Positions 53,071 to 62,662 are shown, counted from the first letter of the stretch. The stretch: DNA of 64,000 nucleotides from JBBTCX01 sp964494205 (GCA_964494205.1 CAZBRD010000019.1:19902-83901), one strand, 5' to 3'. The notes: generated from the letters alone by a model not told the origin. Translations and numbers: made by a program.

Positions 53071-54006
53071 ATGCGCAGATTTGCAATGATGTTATGGCTC
53101 GCAGTCTGCGCGAGTTCCGTCATCGGTCACGGGCCCGCGCCGCCTGAGGCTGATCGTTCCGCGCTTGTCTGTGAACCAAGCTCACCGCTGACTGCGCTGA
53201 CGGCGCCGCGGCGGCGCGTGCCTTTGGCGAGCGTGCAGCAGGGCCGGTTGTCGGCGGTCAATTTTGCGGAGGGGGATCAGGTCAAGGAGGGTGACGTTCT
53301 GTTTTCCCTCGATGATACGGTGCAGCGCGCCAACGTCGATATCGCTGCCGCCCGAGCAGGATCAACGCTTGAGGTTGACCTCGCCCGTGCGCGCTGGGAT
53401 CGCGCCGAACGCGATCGTGAATGGCGCACCAAACTTCATGGCGACGACCGCGCATCACCCAAAGAATTTGAGGACTCCAAGAGCGACGCGGAGGTACTCG
53501 GTGTCGAATACAAGCTAGCTGTTTTTGCCAACGATCAGGCGGGTCGCACGCTCGAACTTCAGCGGCGACTGCTGGATCAGTTTCACATCAAAGCTCCCTT
53601 TGACGGATACGTCACCGAGGTCAGCCGCAAAGCGGGTGAATCCGTCGATCAGTTCGAGATCGTACTGACCTTGGTTCAGGTCGATGTGCTCGAAGTGGCC
53701 ATCGACTGCCCCATCTCATTGGCGCCCTGCCTCCGCGAGGGCGATCAGATGAAGATCACTCCGATTGAACCGCATTGGCCCGCCAGATTGGGAACGATCG
53801 TCCTCGCCAATCAAGTGGCTGACGGCGCAAGCCAGACGTTCAAGGTGAAACTCCTGGTTGACAACAAAGATCGAGCGTGGATGGCGGGTATCAAAGTATC
53901 CATCGATCCGGCGTCGCTCGTGAAATCGTCCAAGGGTGCTGCATCAGTGGAGCCATCAAGAGTTTCGGATGCAGACTCTTCCCAGCCGAAAGAGGAGCCA
54001 AACTAG
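53071..54006 (+). CDS. HlyD/RND-type periplasmic adaptor
   Basis: 311 aa; signal peptide (about 1-19). Split biotinyl-lipoyl domain: VQQGRLSAVNFAEGDQVKEGDVLFSLDD (about 55-82) and IKAPFDGYVTEVSRKAGESVDQFEIV (about 174-199), separated by a helical hairpin. A beta-barrel follows (LEVAIDCPISLAP...) and a Ser/Glu-rich tail. It belongs to the membrane-fusion protein family that bridges an inner-membrane exporter to the outer membrane. First gene of a four-gene set; its stop overlaps or abuts the PilZ start. No transporter ATPase or TolC gene is in the window. Confidence 0.8.
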   Translation: MRRFAMMLWLAVCASSVIGHGPAPPEADRSALVCEPSSPLTALTAPRRRVPLASVQQGRLSAVNFAEGDQVKEGDVLFSLDDTVQRANVDIAAARAGSTLEVDLARARWDRAERDREWRTKLHGDDRASPKEFEDSKSDAEVLGVEYKLAVFANDQAGRTLELQRRLLDQFHIKAPFDGYVTEVSRKAGESVDQFEIVLTLVQVDVLEVAIDCPISLAPCLREGDQMKITPIEPHWPARLGTIVLANQVADGASQTFKVKLLVDNKDRAWMAGIKVSIDPASLVKSSKGAASVEPSRVSDADSSQPKEEPN

Positions 54007-54011
54007 TGTCC

Positions 54012-54437
54012 ATGTTCAACATACCGGAAGACTCGGTAAACAACCTGAATGACGACGAGGCGTTCGGCCTGCTTCAAGAGATGGAGGCTAATACGTCCGA
54101 TGAGCTTCGCCGCCAGCGGACGCATTTTCGCATCGCGATCAAGGCGGGCGTCATTCTTCGCGCCGGAAACTCGCGCGATCTCATCACGTTCAAGCTGAAG
54201 GGAGTCACCGGCGACATCTCGGAAGGTGGGTGCAGTGTGTTGTTTCCGCTGCCCACTCATGTCGGCGATGTTTATCGCCTCGAGTTTGATCGACAGGCGA
54301 TTCATGTGCCGCTGACGTTCGCCCGCTGCGTGCGATGCCGCTTAATTCGCGAGGATGCTTTCGAGGCCGGATTTTCGTTCTTTAATGCGATCGCGCTGCC
54401 GGAACACATCGACGAAGGCGCCGAAATGTTGCACTAG
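54012..54437 (+). CDS. PilZ-domain protein (putative c-di-GMP receptor)
   Basis: 141 aa from the ATG at 54012; GTG at 54006 is also in frame. A PilZ beta-barrel with both signature parts: R-x-x-x-R (Arg36 and Arg40 in RTHFR) and D-x-S-x-x-G (GDISEGGC, 67-74). Such domains bind cyclic-di-GMP. It sits between two export-adaptor genes, five bases after the first and 29 before the second, so it likely controls the export machine according to the c-di-GMP level. Confidence 0.82.
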   Translation: MFNIPEDSVNNLNDDEAFGLLQEMEANTSDELRRQRTHFRIAIKAGVILRAGNSRDLITFKLKGVTGDISEGGCSVLFPLPTHVGDVYRLEFDRQAIHVPLTFARCVRCRLIREDAFEAGFSFFNAIALPEHIDEGAEMLH

Positions 54438-54466
54438 TATTGCCCAATGAAACGTAAAGCCGAATC

Positions 54467-56368
54467 GTGAAACAGAATCCAACCATATCACCGTCCCCGC
54501 CCGCCGCAGCCGTTGGCGAGCCGCGCAGGTCGATCTTCGAACAGATCGGACTGCTCGCTCGCTCCGCAGCTACTCAGCCCGCCTTTTTCGCTGCGGCATT
54601 TCAGGCGATCGCACGCGAACATTCCAGCCCTTACGCAACATGGCACATCCGGCGCGCGTCTGAGATCATCGACGATCATTGTCACACCGGCACTACCAAT
54701 CCCGCATTCTGGAAGGGCAGCCTTTCGCAGTTTCTCACCGAATCGCTGGGCAGCGACGGAATGAGCGCCAAACTGCTGCAGTCGAAGTCGGGACAGAAGC
54801 GCATCGCATTCGTGGCAGCGCCGGTTGTCGATGCGGCGGGCGCTTCCATCGGAGCGTTCGCCATGGTCATTGGTCCGCTGGATCGAACGTCGCTGACCGA
54901 AAGGCTCGCGACCATCGAAGCGGCTGTTCAACTGACATCGCAATTGGTGGGATTCATTGGCCAAAAAGCCGCGACGGGCAGTCCGGCGCGTCAGGAGACG
55001 TCGGCGGCACCAGGCAAGGGCGGTGCATTTCCGGCGCACCAGGAATACACCAGTGCCGAGGAGTTGGCGTACACGATCACCAACGAATTGCGAACGACAC
55101 TCACCGCCGACATGGTGGCCGTCGGCCTGGTGCAGGATTCGCGGGTTCACATTCTGTCCATCTCCGGTCTCGATGAAGTTCGCAAACAAAGCCCGGGCGT
55201 TGTCGTGCTTCGGGCAGCCATGGAAGAATGCCTCGACGCAAAGGAAGTGATCGTCTGTCAGCGCGAAGAGGGCTGGACGGAGAAGCCCATTTCATCGGGC
55301 CATCGCCTGCACAAGCAATGGCACGCGTCAGCCAAAGGGGACGCGGTAACATCCATTCCTCTGAAAGTCGGGTCGCGCATCGCGGCGATACTCAGCATTC
55401 GTCGACGTCCGGACAAGCCGTTCAAAGCCAAGACACTCGACGAGATCTGCAAGAACGTCGAGCCGTTTGTTCCAACGCTTGTGCTTGCTCGCAACGCGAG
55501 CCGCGGGCTGTTCCGGCACGGCTTGGATTCTCTTCGCCACGCGATTCACAACCTGCTGACAGCGGGCCACTGGTCGATGAAGGCGGGTGTTGCGACGGCG
55601 GCTCTGTTCTTGCTCTGGTTCTTTTTTGGGAAGATCAACTACGACCTCACCGTGCCCGCGACGCTGCGGGCGGCTAATCCGATTCACATTGCAGCTCCAT
55701 TCGATGGAACGATCGCATCGGTTCGTGCCATCGAAGGCGATGCTGTAAAGAAAGGTGACGTTCTCTGCGAGCTGGATACTTCTGATCTTCGTCTGCAACG
55801 TGCGGAACTTGTCGCGCAGATTTCCGTTCTCGATCGTGAAAGAGACAAGGCGACCTCACAGAATCGCCCGGTGGAAGCGCAGCTCGCGCTGGCCAACCGT
55901 GAGCTGGCGGAGGCGAGATTGGCGCTGGTTGATCGGAAGATCGAGCGTTCGCAACTTCGCGCGCCGATGGACGGGATGGTTGTGGCTGGGGATCTGCGTA
56001 CGCGACTCGGAGCATTGGTGCCCGTAGGAGAACCTTTGGTGACGGTCGCGCCCGCGGGTTTATGGTCGTTGGAACTTTCCGTCAGCGAATCCGCAGCCGA
56101 TGACGTGACGCCGCAGTTGTCGGGGGCGTTTGCGACTTTGGCCCGTCCCGAGCTTGTGCACAACTTCAAGATCGCGCGCGTGTTACCGGCTGCACATACG
56201 CACAATCAGGACAACATCTACATCGCCGAAGCTGATCTGAAAGCCGACGTGCGATGGATGCGGCCCGGCATGGAAGGTGTCGCGCGGGTACACCTGGGAG
56301 CGCGACCGGTCTGGTGGGCTGCCTTGCACCGAGCGATTGACTACGTGCGGTTGAACCTATGGGTCTAG
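54467..56368 (+). CDS. GAF-domain HlyD-type inner-membrane protein
   Basis: 633 aa, GTG start at 54467. The N-terminal half (about 20-340) looks like two GAF domains (RIAFVAAPVVDAAGASIGAFAMVIGPL; VTSIPLKVGSRIAAILSIRRRPDKPF), i.e. a cytosolic sensor. One TM helix (about 374-390) leads to a periplasmic HlyD-like part: VPATLRAANPIHIAAPFDGTIASVRAIEGDAVKKGDVLCELD, a helical hairpin, then SQLRAPMDGMVVAGDLRTRLGALVPVGEPL. Membrane-fusion proteins do not normally carry cytosolic GAF sensors. It overlaps the following M50 gene by 10 bp, so the two act together. Confidence 0.8.
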   Translation: MKQNPTISPSPPAAAVGEPRRSIFEQIGLLARSAATQPAFFAAAFQAIAREHSSPYATWHIRRASEIIDDHCHTGTTNPAFWKGSLSQFLTESLGSDGMSAKLLQSKSGQKRIAFVAAPVVDAAGASIGAFAMVIGPLDRTSLTERLATIEAAVQLTSQLVGFIGQKAATGSPARQETSAAPGKGGAFPAHQEYTSAEELAYTITNELRTTLTADMVAVGLVQDSRVHILSISGLDEVRKQSPGVVVLRAAMEECLDAKEVIVCQREEGWTEKPISSGHRLHKQWHASAKGDAVTSIPLKVGSRIAAILSIRRRPDKPFKAKTLDEICKNVEPFVPTLVLARNASRGLFRHGLDSLRHAIHNLLTAGHWSMKAGVATAALFLLWFFFGKINYDLTVPATLRAANPIHIAAPFDGTIASVRAIEGDAVKKGDVLCELDTSDLRLQRAELVAQISVLDRERDKATSQNRPVEAQLALANRELAEARLALVDRKIERSQLRAPMDGMVVAGDLRTRLGALVPVGEPLVTVAPAGLWSLELSVSESAADDVTPQLSGAFATLARPELVHNFKIARVLPAAHTHNQDNIYIAEADLKADVRWMRPGMEGVARVHLGARPVWWAALHRAIDYVRLNLWV

Positions 56369-58509
56369 AATCGAAAAGTCCGGCCGCCGCAACTCCGCTC
56401 GCAATGAAGCTGCGCGCGGTGCACGTGGGATTGCGCGAGGACCTCGAAGTGACGCGACATTTGTTTCGCGGCGAGCCGTCCTATGCTATTCGTGATCCGT
56501 TGACGTTTCAGTGCCAGCAACTGACACCGGAAGATTATGACATTGTGATCCGTCTGACCGCGGCCAAACCATTGTCGGCAGTGTTCGATCAGTTGGTGCG
56601 CGACGGCAAGGTGTCGGCCGAAGATGAGGAGGAGTTCTATCATTTCATCCTGAATCTGCACCGGCTCGGTTTTCTTCGCCTGCCCATGTCAGACGACAAG
56701 CAGCTCTACAAGCGGTTTGTCGCAAAGCAGGCGGCGAAGAAGAAAGAGAAGCTGATGGGGTTCATGTTCCTTCGCATACCGCTGGTCAATCCCGATGCGT
56801 TCCTCAACCGGACGGTGCACCTAGTGCGGCCGTTGTTTTCGCGAACCGCCTTTGTGTTGTGGCTCGTGCTGATGATCGGTGCTGCCTACGTCGGGTTCAG
56901 CCAACGTGCCGAACTGGCCAAGCCGCTGGATGGGCTCCTCGCGTCGCGCAATCTCCCGCTCATGTGGATCACGCTGATCGTTCTGAAACTGTTTCATGAA
57001 CTCGGACACGCGTACGCATGCAAGCACTACGGCGGGCACGTGCCGGAGATGGGTGCGTATCTGGTGATGTTCACTCCCTGTGCGTACGTCGACGCGACCG
57101 CGTGCTGGGGTTTCAATCGCAAGTGGGAGAGGCTCGTCGTCTGTTTCGGCGGCATGTATGTGGAGAGCATCTTCGCAGCGATTGCGGTTCTCGTCTGGAG
57201 CGTCACGGAACCGTCGCTCATTCGCTCACTTGCGTACAATGTGATCTTCCTCGCCGGCACAATCACCGTTCTGTTTAACATCAATCCGCTGATGCGCTAT
57301 GACGGGTATTACATTCTGAGCGATTTGACCGAAGTGCCGAATTTGCGGGCGCGGGCCTCGCAGTTTTTCATCAACCTGCTCAAGCGCAAGTGCCTTGGTT
57401 TGCCCGTCCCTGCCGAGGCGGGCAACGGTCGGCTGAAATCCCTGTTGTTTGTCTACGGGGCTGCGGCGGCTGTGTATCGCGTTACGCTGGTTCTTGGCAT
57501 CGCCGCGCTGATCGCGACGAAGTTCTTCGTGCTTGGGTTATCGCTCGCGGCGTTCTACATTACGAACGCGGTGATCGGGTTCATCATGCGGATGTCGAAG
57601 TACCTCTGGCAATCGCAGGAGACGGCCTCGATTCGCTGGCGTGCGTTGGCTATCAGTGCGGCCTTGTTCCTCGTATTTCCCGCTGTGGCGCTGTTCGCGC
57701 CGCTGCCCGCCAGCGTGCGCGCGACCGGCGTCATCGGCGCGACGGAGGAGTTCGTGATTCGCGCGCCGTCTGACGGCTTCCTTCAGGAGATCGCGATTGA
57801 ACCCGGTCAGCCCGTCGAACAGTCGCAACCGCTCGCGCGACTGGCCAGCGAATCGGTTGATGCTTCGGTGGCAACTTCGCAAGCAGCCCTTCGGGCCGCG
57901 CAGATCCGCGAAGATGCGATGCGCGTGCACGATCCCGGCGGTGTGCTGATGGAGCATGACCGCGTGGTGGCTGCCGAGGTTCAATTGCAACATGCGAAAG
58001 ACGAAGAGAAGAAACTGAGCATTCGCGCGCCGCAGGCAGGTGTGGTTGTCGGGAGTTTGCGGCCTCGCGACGTAGGTTCCTATGTTCATGAGGGTGCGCC
58101 GATTTCGACGATCGCGGCGGGGGACTGGCGCGTGCGGGCCATACTCACGCAGGACCAGGCCGCCGCCAGCAAGCCTCAAGTCGGTCAGGTCGTGGAGTTT
58201 CGAGCGACGGCTGACCCCGCGCAAACGGTGCGAGGAAAAATATCGCATCTCTCACCGGCCGGTTCGCGGAGAGTTTCACATCCTTCGCTCACCCAACTTG
58301 GAGGCGGCGATATCATCATCGATCCGCAGACGCACGAAGCGTCGCAGCCGTTCTTCGAGATCGCGATTGATATTCCACATCATCAGGCTGAGCACTTCCA
58401 GCATGGGATGACGGGCGTCGCGCGACTCCCTGCCGAGCCTGAACCACTGGCTAAACGCCTCAAACGTCGCGTGGAGCGGTTCGTCAATAAACTCCTGCAA
58501 CACTCCTGA
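56359..58509 (+). CDS. PqqD-like / M50 protease / HlyD fusion protein
   Basis: 716 aa, ATG at 56359 overlapping the previous gene. Layout: a PqqD-like N-terminal domain (about 25-105, QQLTPEDYDIVIRL...FHFILNLHRLGFLRL), TM helices from about 155, a site-2-protease core with HELGH (213-217) and the third ligand Asp315 in NPLMRYDGYY (309-318), several more TM helices to about 445, then a HlyD-like periplasmic part (IRAPSDGFLQEIAIEPGQPV; IRAPQAGVVVGSLRPRDVGSYVHEGAP). PqqD-type domains recognise peptide leaders in RiPP pathways. The combination suggests cleavage and export of a small peptide or leader. The substrate is not visible in the window. Confidence 0.83.
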   Translation: MGLESKSPAAATPLAMKLRAVHVGLREDLEVTRHLFRGEPSYAIRDPLTFQCQQLTPEDYDIVIRLTAAKPLSAVFDQLVRDGKVSAEDEEEFYHFILNLHRLGFLRLPMSDDKQLYKRFVAKQAAKKKEKLMGFMFLRIPLVNPDAFLNRTVHLVRPLFSRTAFVLWLVLMIGAAYVGFSQRAELAKPLDGLLASRNLPLMWITLIVLKLFHELGHAYACKHYGGHVPEMGAYLVMFTPCAYVDATACWGFNRKWERLVVCFGGMYVESIFAAIAVLVWSVTEPSLIRSLAYNVIFLAGTITVLFNINPLMRYDGYYILSDLTEVPNLRARASQFFINLLKRKCLGLPVPAEAGNGRLKSLLFVYGAAAAVYRVTLVLGIAALIATKFFVLGLSLAAFYITNAVIGFIMRMSKYLWQSQETASIRWRALAISAALFLVFPAVALFAPLPASVRATGVIGATEEFVIRAPSDGFLQEIAIEPGQPVEQSQPLARLASESVDASVATSQAALRAAQIREDAMRVHDPGGVLMEHDRVVAAEVQLQHAKDEEKKLSIRAPQAGVVVGSLRPRDVGSYVHEGAPISTIAAGDWRVRAILTQDQAAASKPQVGQVVEFRATADPAQTVRGKISHLSPAGSRRVSHPSLTQLGGGDIIIDPQTHEASQPFFEIAIDIPHHQAEHFQHGMTGVARLPAEPEPLAKRLKRRVERFVNKLLQHS

Positions 58510-58630
58510 TAATGCGCAATACTAATTGCGTCGTCCATGCGCTGGAGGTTCGCTTCCACTCAAAATCTCCCAAACAATGGCGCTCCCTCTGTTGTGCTGC
58601 AACAGCGCGCGCTGGTGTTGTTATTAGGGC

Positions 58631-60067
58631 ATGTCAATTCAAACGGCGAATGACAATGAACCGAACACGAAGGAGGTACGCCCACCAACAGTGCCAGCGA
58701 CTGTGGCGCCGCGGATTCCGCTGTTGCCTTATCAGTTTGAAGATGTCTTCAATCCGGCGAGGTTTCGTTGGAACTGCTGGGCGCGGCAGACGGGCAAGAG
58801 TTTCACGAAATCATTGCGCCGACTGCTGCGCGGGCTGACGCGACGGCGGGATCAGATTTTTCTTTCCGCCGGCGAACGGCAATGTCGCGAGTTGTTGGAA
58901 AAAGTACGCATGCACTGTCGGGCCATGTGCATCGCATGCGATTGGTTCGAACGGGGTTGTTGCAGCGGGGTGGAATACAACACGATGCATCTCGTGTTGC
59001 CGTATGGCGTGCGGATTTTCGGATTGCCCGCGAATCCCCTGACGGCTCGTGGATACACGGGTGACGTGTTGCTTGATGAGTTTGCGATGGTGGCTGACGA
59101 CCGCGAAATCTGGGCGGCTATGCTTCCCACGCTTCTGCGTGGCGACGGGGAACTGGACGTCGCGTCAACCCCGCGTGGGAAGGGCAATGTATTCTACGAG
59201 CTGCAATTCAATCAATCCTTCTCGACCAGCACGTTGACGCTGCATGAGGCGATTGCGAACGGGCTGAAGGTTGACGCAGTTGAAATGCAGCGGGCGATGA
59301 ACGACGACCTGCTTTTTCGGCAGGAGTTTCTGTGCGAGTTCATTGACGGGGCCACGGCTTTCCTCACTTATGAGCAGATTGACGCATGTGTGGATGAATC
59401 GTTGAAACCATCGGCGAGCGTGGGTGCGCTGGCGCAAGACGATCGTGAGATGTTTGTTGGCGTGGACATCGGCCGCGTGCGCGATTTGACGGTCGTATGG
59501 GTCTTGGCGCGAGACTTTGACACTGAAGGTAAGTACGCCACCCAACAGCCAGTCGGTCAGGCATTCCCAAAAGCAAAATACGGCGAGGAAGCGAAGCTTG
59601 TCACCGTCGGGCTGTTTGAATTGAGTCAGGCGACATTTCAGGCGCAGTTCGAATTGATCGCTGAATTGATGCGTCTACGGAAGGTGCGGAAGTGTTGCGT
59701 TGATGCGACCGGTTTAGGAATGCAGTTGGGTGAGCAACTGGTAAGTGCGTTTGGCGAGCATCGCATCGAGCCAGTTGTGTTTACGGCAAACGCGAAGTCG
59801 GAAGTGGCTACGGGTTTGCGTTTGGCGGTGGAGAGCGCACGTATTCGCATTCCAAGCGATGAACGGATTCGCAAGGATTGGCACTCCGTGGAACGAGCGA
59901 TTTCGGAGTCGGGGAACTTTCGATTGGTTGCGCCGCGGCGAGAGGGAAGTCATGCGGATCGTTTCTGGGCGGCTGCAATGGCGGTGAGAGCGGCGGCGGA
60001 AACGCCAGCCATGGTAGAGGCGATCCCCGCGAAGCCATTGAGTTATGCGAAGCGGGGATCGTGGTGA
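58631..60067 (+). CDS. Phage terminase large subunit, Mu gp28-like
   Basis: 478 aa. ATPase: Walker A ARQTGKS (51-57) and Walker B VLLDEF (146-151), with STPRGKGN downstream (about 179-186). The RNase H-like nuclease part has Asp279 (GVDIGRVRD), Asp358 (CCVDATGLG) and a late Asp in SHADRFWAAAMA. It packages phage DNA into the prohead. Relatives are the terminases of Mu-like prophages (COG4373). It starts the head module that continues to the window edge. About 120 bp of non-coding DNA separates it from the export operon. No small terminase gene is adjacent. Confidence 0.87.
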   Translation: MSIQTANDNEPNTKEVRPPTVPATVAPRIPLLPYQFEDVFNPARFRWNCWARQTGKSFTKSLRRLLRGLTRRRDQIFLSAGERQCRELLEKVRMHCRAMCIACDWFERGCCSGVEYNTMHLVLPYGVRIFGLPANPLTARGYTGDVLLDEFAMVADDREIWAAMLPTLLRGDGELDVASTPRGKGNVFYELQFNQSFSTSTLTLHEAIANGLKVDAVEMQRAMNDDLLFRQEFLCEFIDGATAFLTYEQIDACVDESLKPSASVGALAQDDREMFVGVDIGRVRDLTVVWVLARDFDTEGKYATQQPVGQAFPKAKYGEEAKLVTVGLFELSQATFQAQFELIAELMRLRKVRKCCVDATGLGMQLGEQLVSAFGEHRIEPVVFTANAKSEVATGLRLAVESARIRIPSDERIRKDWHSVERAISESGNFRLVAPRREGSHADRFWAAAMAVRAAAETPAMVEAIPAKPLSYAKRGSW

Positions 60068-60072
60068 GGAGA

Positions 60073-60183
60073 AATTACTAATTACGAATTACCAATTACA
60101 AAGTTACGCAAGGCAGTGGTTACAACTTCAATGGGTCAGTCGCAAGTCGCATCTCGTAATTTGCAATTCGTAATTCGTAATTT
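60073..60183. repeat. AATTACGAATTAC short repeats before portal gene
   Basis: Degenerate AATTACTAATTACGAATTAC at 60073-60099 and the inverted CGTAATTTGCAATTCGTAATT at 60155-60183 can pair as a long imperfect hairpin. The same motif occurs at 48820-48850, far from the phage genes. Confidence 0.55.
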
Positions 60184-60206
60184 CGGTTTCGTTGTGGAGG
60201 GATGAG

Positions 60207-61514
60207 ATGAAGCTCCTGAAGCGAATTGTGAATGCGGTTCGAGGGGAAGTGCACCGGCCTCGGGTGGGGCAGGTGATCGTGCCGCGGGCGGAGGACTCGG
60301 TGCGCGATTATCCGAGTGCGGGGCTGACGCCGTCGAGGCTGGCCGCGGTATTGCGCGAGGCGGACGATGGGTCGCTTTCGACGGCGATGCAGTTGTTCGA
60401 AGAGATGGAGGAAAAGGATGCGCACCTGTATTCCGTAGCCAATACGCGGCGGCTCGCGCTTACCGGTTTGGAGTGGCAGGTGATGGCACCAGAGCAAGTG
60501 ATGCCAGGTGCGTCGCGGCGCGACAATGTAGGTGCCGACAGCACGGCGTTGAACGACGAAGTGACGGGGTATTGCCGCGCCGTGCTCGGACGTCTCGATC
60601 GGTTCGAAGATGCATTGCAGCATTTGAGTCTCGCAATCGGGCGGAACATCTCCATTGTCGAAATCGTTTGGGATGAGGTGGGCGGTGAACTTGTCCCAGT
60701 CGATTTTGCGCCGGTGGATTTCACGCGGATTGTGTTTGATGAGTTAGATCGACCGCGGGTGTTGACGGCTGAGGAGCCGCGTAACGGAATCGAGCTAACG
60801 CCCAACAAGTTCATTGTGCACACGCCGCACAGCGTGTCGGGTCATGCACAGCGCGGCGGACTGCTGCGCGTGACGGCGATGGTGTATCTGGCGAAGAATC
60901 TTGCCCTTAAGGATTGGATGATCTTCGCGGAGATTTTCGGCATGCCCGTGCGGCTCGCTCGTTATGAGCCAACTGCGACGGCCGACGAGAAGCGTGAGCT
61001 GCTGCACATGCTGGAGTCGCTGGGCAGCAACGCCGCCGGAATCTTCAGCCGCGCCGTTGAGCTGCAAATCGTGGAAACCAAACGCAACTCGCAGACTTCG
61101 CCGTACCAATCGCTGGTGGAGTTCCTCAACCGCGAAATGAGCAAAGCCTGGCTTGGCCAGACGCTGACAACGGACATCAGCGGCCAACGCGGAACGCTGG
61201 CGGCTTCGCAAGTGCATGAGCAGGTGCGACACGATTTGCTGGCGGATGACATGCGCAAAGAGGCACGAACGCTTCGACGCGATTTGCTTACGCCGCTGGT
61301 GGGATTGAAGTTTGGACCCGATGCGCCCGTGCCTCATTTTCGGAGAAAGGTGCGTCAGGCGACCAACGCAGCCGACCTGGCTGATGTGCTGGACAAGGCC
61401 GTGAATCGGCTGGGATTGCGCGTGTCGCAGGATTGGGCGCTGGATTCACTGGGAATCCCTCCGTACGACGGCACTACCTCATTGACCGGTGCAAACAATC
61501 ATTCGAGCCGCTGA
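60207..61514 (+). CDS. Phage portal protein, Mu gp29-like (DUF935)
   Basis: 435 aa from the ATG at 60207 (GGAGGGATG upstream). Matches the DUF935 portal family: DYPSAGLTPSRLAAVLREADDGS, MQLFEEMEEKDAHLYSVANTRRLA, GNSISIVEIVW-like strand, FIVHTPHSVSGHAQRGGLLR, LALKDWMIFAEIFGMPVRLARY, and KAWLGQTLTTDISGQRG. It forms the DNA-entry ring of the prohead. Length is close to Mu gp29 (about 510) but the C-terminus is shorter. The Mu F-like (gp30) gene that usually follows is missing here. Confidence 0.87.
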   Translation: MKLLKRIVNAVRGEVHRPRVGQVIVPRAEDSVRDYPSAGLTPSRLAAVLREADDGSLSTAMQLFEEMEEKDAHLYSVANTRRLALTGLEWQVMAPEQVMPGASRRDNVGADSTALNDEVTGYCRAVLGRLDRFEDALQHLSLAIGRNISIVEIVWDEVGGELVPVDFAPVDFTRIVFDELDRPRVLTAEEPRNGIELTPNKFIVHTPHSVSGHAQRGGLLRVTAMVYLAKNLALKDWMIFAEIFGMPVRLARYEPTATADEKRELLHMLESLGSNAAGIFSRAVELQIVETKRNSQTSPYQSLVEFLNREMSKAWLGQTLTTDISGQRGTLAASQVHEQVRHDLLADDMRKEARTLRRDLLTPLVGLKFGPDAPVPHFRRKVRQATNAADLADVLDKAVNRLGLRVSQDWALDSLGIPPYDGTTSLTGANNHSSR

Positions 61515-61639
61515 CGCTCTCTTCGCAAGAGACGGTTGAGACGAAAACAATCCGACTGTTTTTCACAACTATCGAGCGAGCGCTGATGTTGTTATTGGGG
61601 TGTCCGAATTCGAAGAAGTATCCGGAGGGGAAAGAAGCT

Positions 61640-62662
61640 ATGAAACTGTTGGACACGATACACAATTGTGGCAATGCAAAAGTCACTCATCGATTGCATG
61701 TGGAGGAATACACATTGCGGCCATTTCGAGCGAATGAAACCGATTCAGAGAGATGGCCCATGCGTTCGATGGAGCTGGCGGGTGATCGCGTGCCGACACG
61801 GGTGCTGCTGACGCCTTGGGGGCGAGTGGAAAGCACGAACGGGGATTTCGTGGTGGACGATGAGTCTGCCGCGCTGGTCTCACTGGCCTTTGCTGACCAC
61901 GCGACCGATCTGCCTATTGATTACGAACACCAAACGTTGGGCGGCGAATTTGCGTCTCCGAACGGACAGGCGCCGGCCGCGGGATGGATCAAGCGAATCT
62001 ATGCCGAGCCCGGTGTGGGCCTGCTCGCGGACATCGAATGGACCAACCAAGCGGCTGAGCAGTTGGCGTCGAAACAGTATCGCTACCTGTCGCCGGTGGC
62101 GGCGGTGCGAAAAGCGGATCGCAAGTTGGTGGCTATCCACTCTGCTGCTCTGACAAACAAACCGGCGATCGTAGGGATGCCGCCGATCGTGAATAAACAG
62201 GCAGGTTTTACTGGCGAGGGGCCATTCAACTCCGATTCGGGCGCAGATTGTGAACCACTGGTTGTGCTTCGACGCGAGCTGAAGTTGAACGAGGGCGTGG
62301 AAACGGAAGAAGTGCTGGTGGCGGCGGGCGCGCGATTGCGCGAGCTGGAAGTGGCGGCGAGTCAGCGGCGGGTGGAAGAACGGATCGCGGCGGCTGTGCG
62401 CGAGGGAAAGTTAGTGGAAGCGCAGCGCGCATGGGCAGAGGAGCTGGTGCGGCGCGAGGAAGGGCTTTTTGAGGAGTGGCTGCGGACGGCGCCGGTTATG
62501 GTGCCGCGCGGTGTCACCAAGCCGCCGAGTCAAACTGACGCACAATCCAACTCCAACAAAGTCGCGGCGCGGGCAAGGGCCGAATATCGCGCCAATCGAC
62601 AGTTGGCCGCCCTGACCAGCGAAGAGGCATATGTGGCCGATCAGATGCGCGTCATGAACTAA
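61640..62662 (+). CDS. Mu-like I protein (head maturation protease/scaffold)
   Basis: 340 aa from the ATG at 61640, preceded by GGAGGGG at a good distance; the open frame extends upstream, overlapping the portal end, without a start signal. Family signature (PF10123): LPIDYEHQTL, GQAPAAGWIKRIYAEPGVGLLADIEWTNQAAEQLASKQYRYLSPV (conserved Asp/His and Ser-rich regions). The C-terminal part is charged and coiled, as expected of a scaffold region of gpI/gpZ. It cleaves and directs assembly of the capsid. Confidence 0.82.
   Translation: MKLLDTIHNCGNAKVTHRLHVEEYTLRPFRANETDSERWPMRSMELAGDRVPTRVLLTPWGRVESTNGDFVVDDESAALVSLAFADHATDLPIDYEHQTLGGEFASPNGQAPAAGWIKRIYAEPGVGLLADIEWTNQAAEQLASKQYRYLSPVAAVRKADRKLVAIHSAALTNKPAIVGMPPIVNKQAGFTGEGPFNSDSGADCEPLVVLRRELKLNEGVETEEVLVAAGARLRELEVAASQRRVEERIAAAVREGKLVEAQRAWAEELVRREEGLFEEWLRTAPVMVPRGVTKPPSQTDAQSNSNKVAARARAEYRANRQLAALTSEEAYVADQMRVMN

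Noticed and set aside
58510..58630. Small terminase gene before the large terminase
   Set aside because: Only about 120 bp of space and no suitable open frame with a start signal.
61433..61639. N-terminal extension of the head protease gene
   Set aside because: The frame is open but overlaps the portal gene and has no start signal; the ATG at 61640 has a strong ribosome site.
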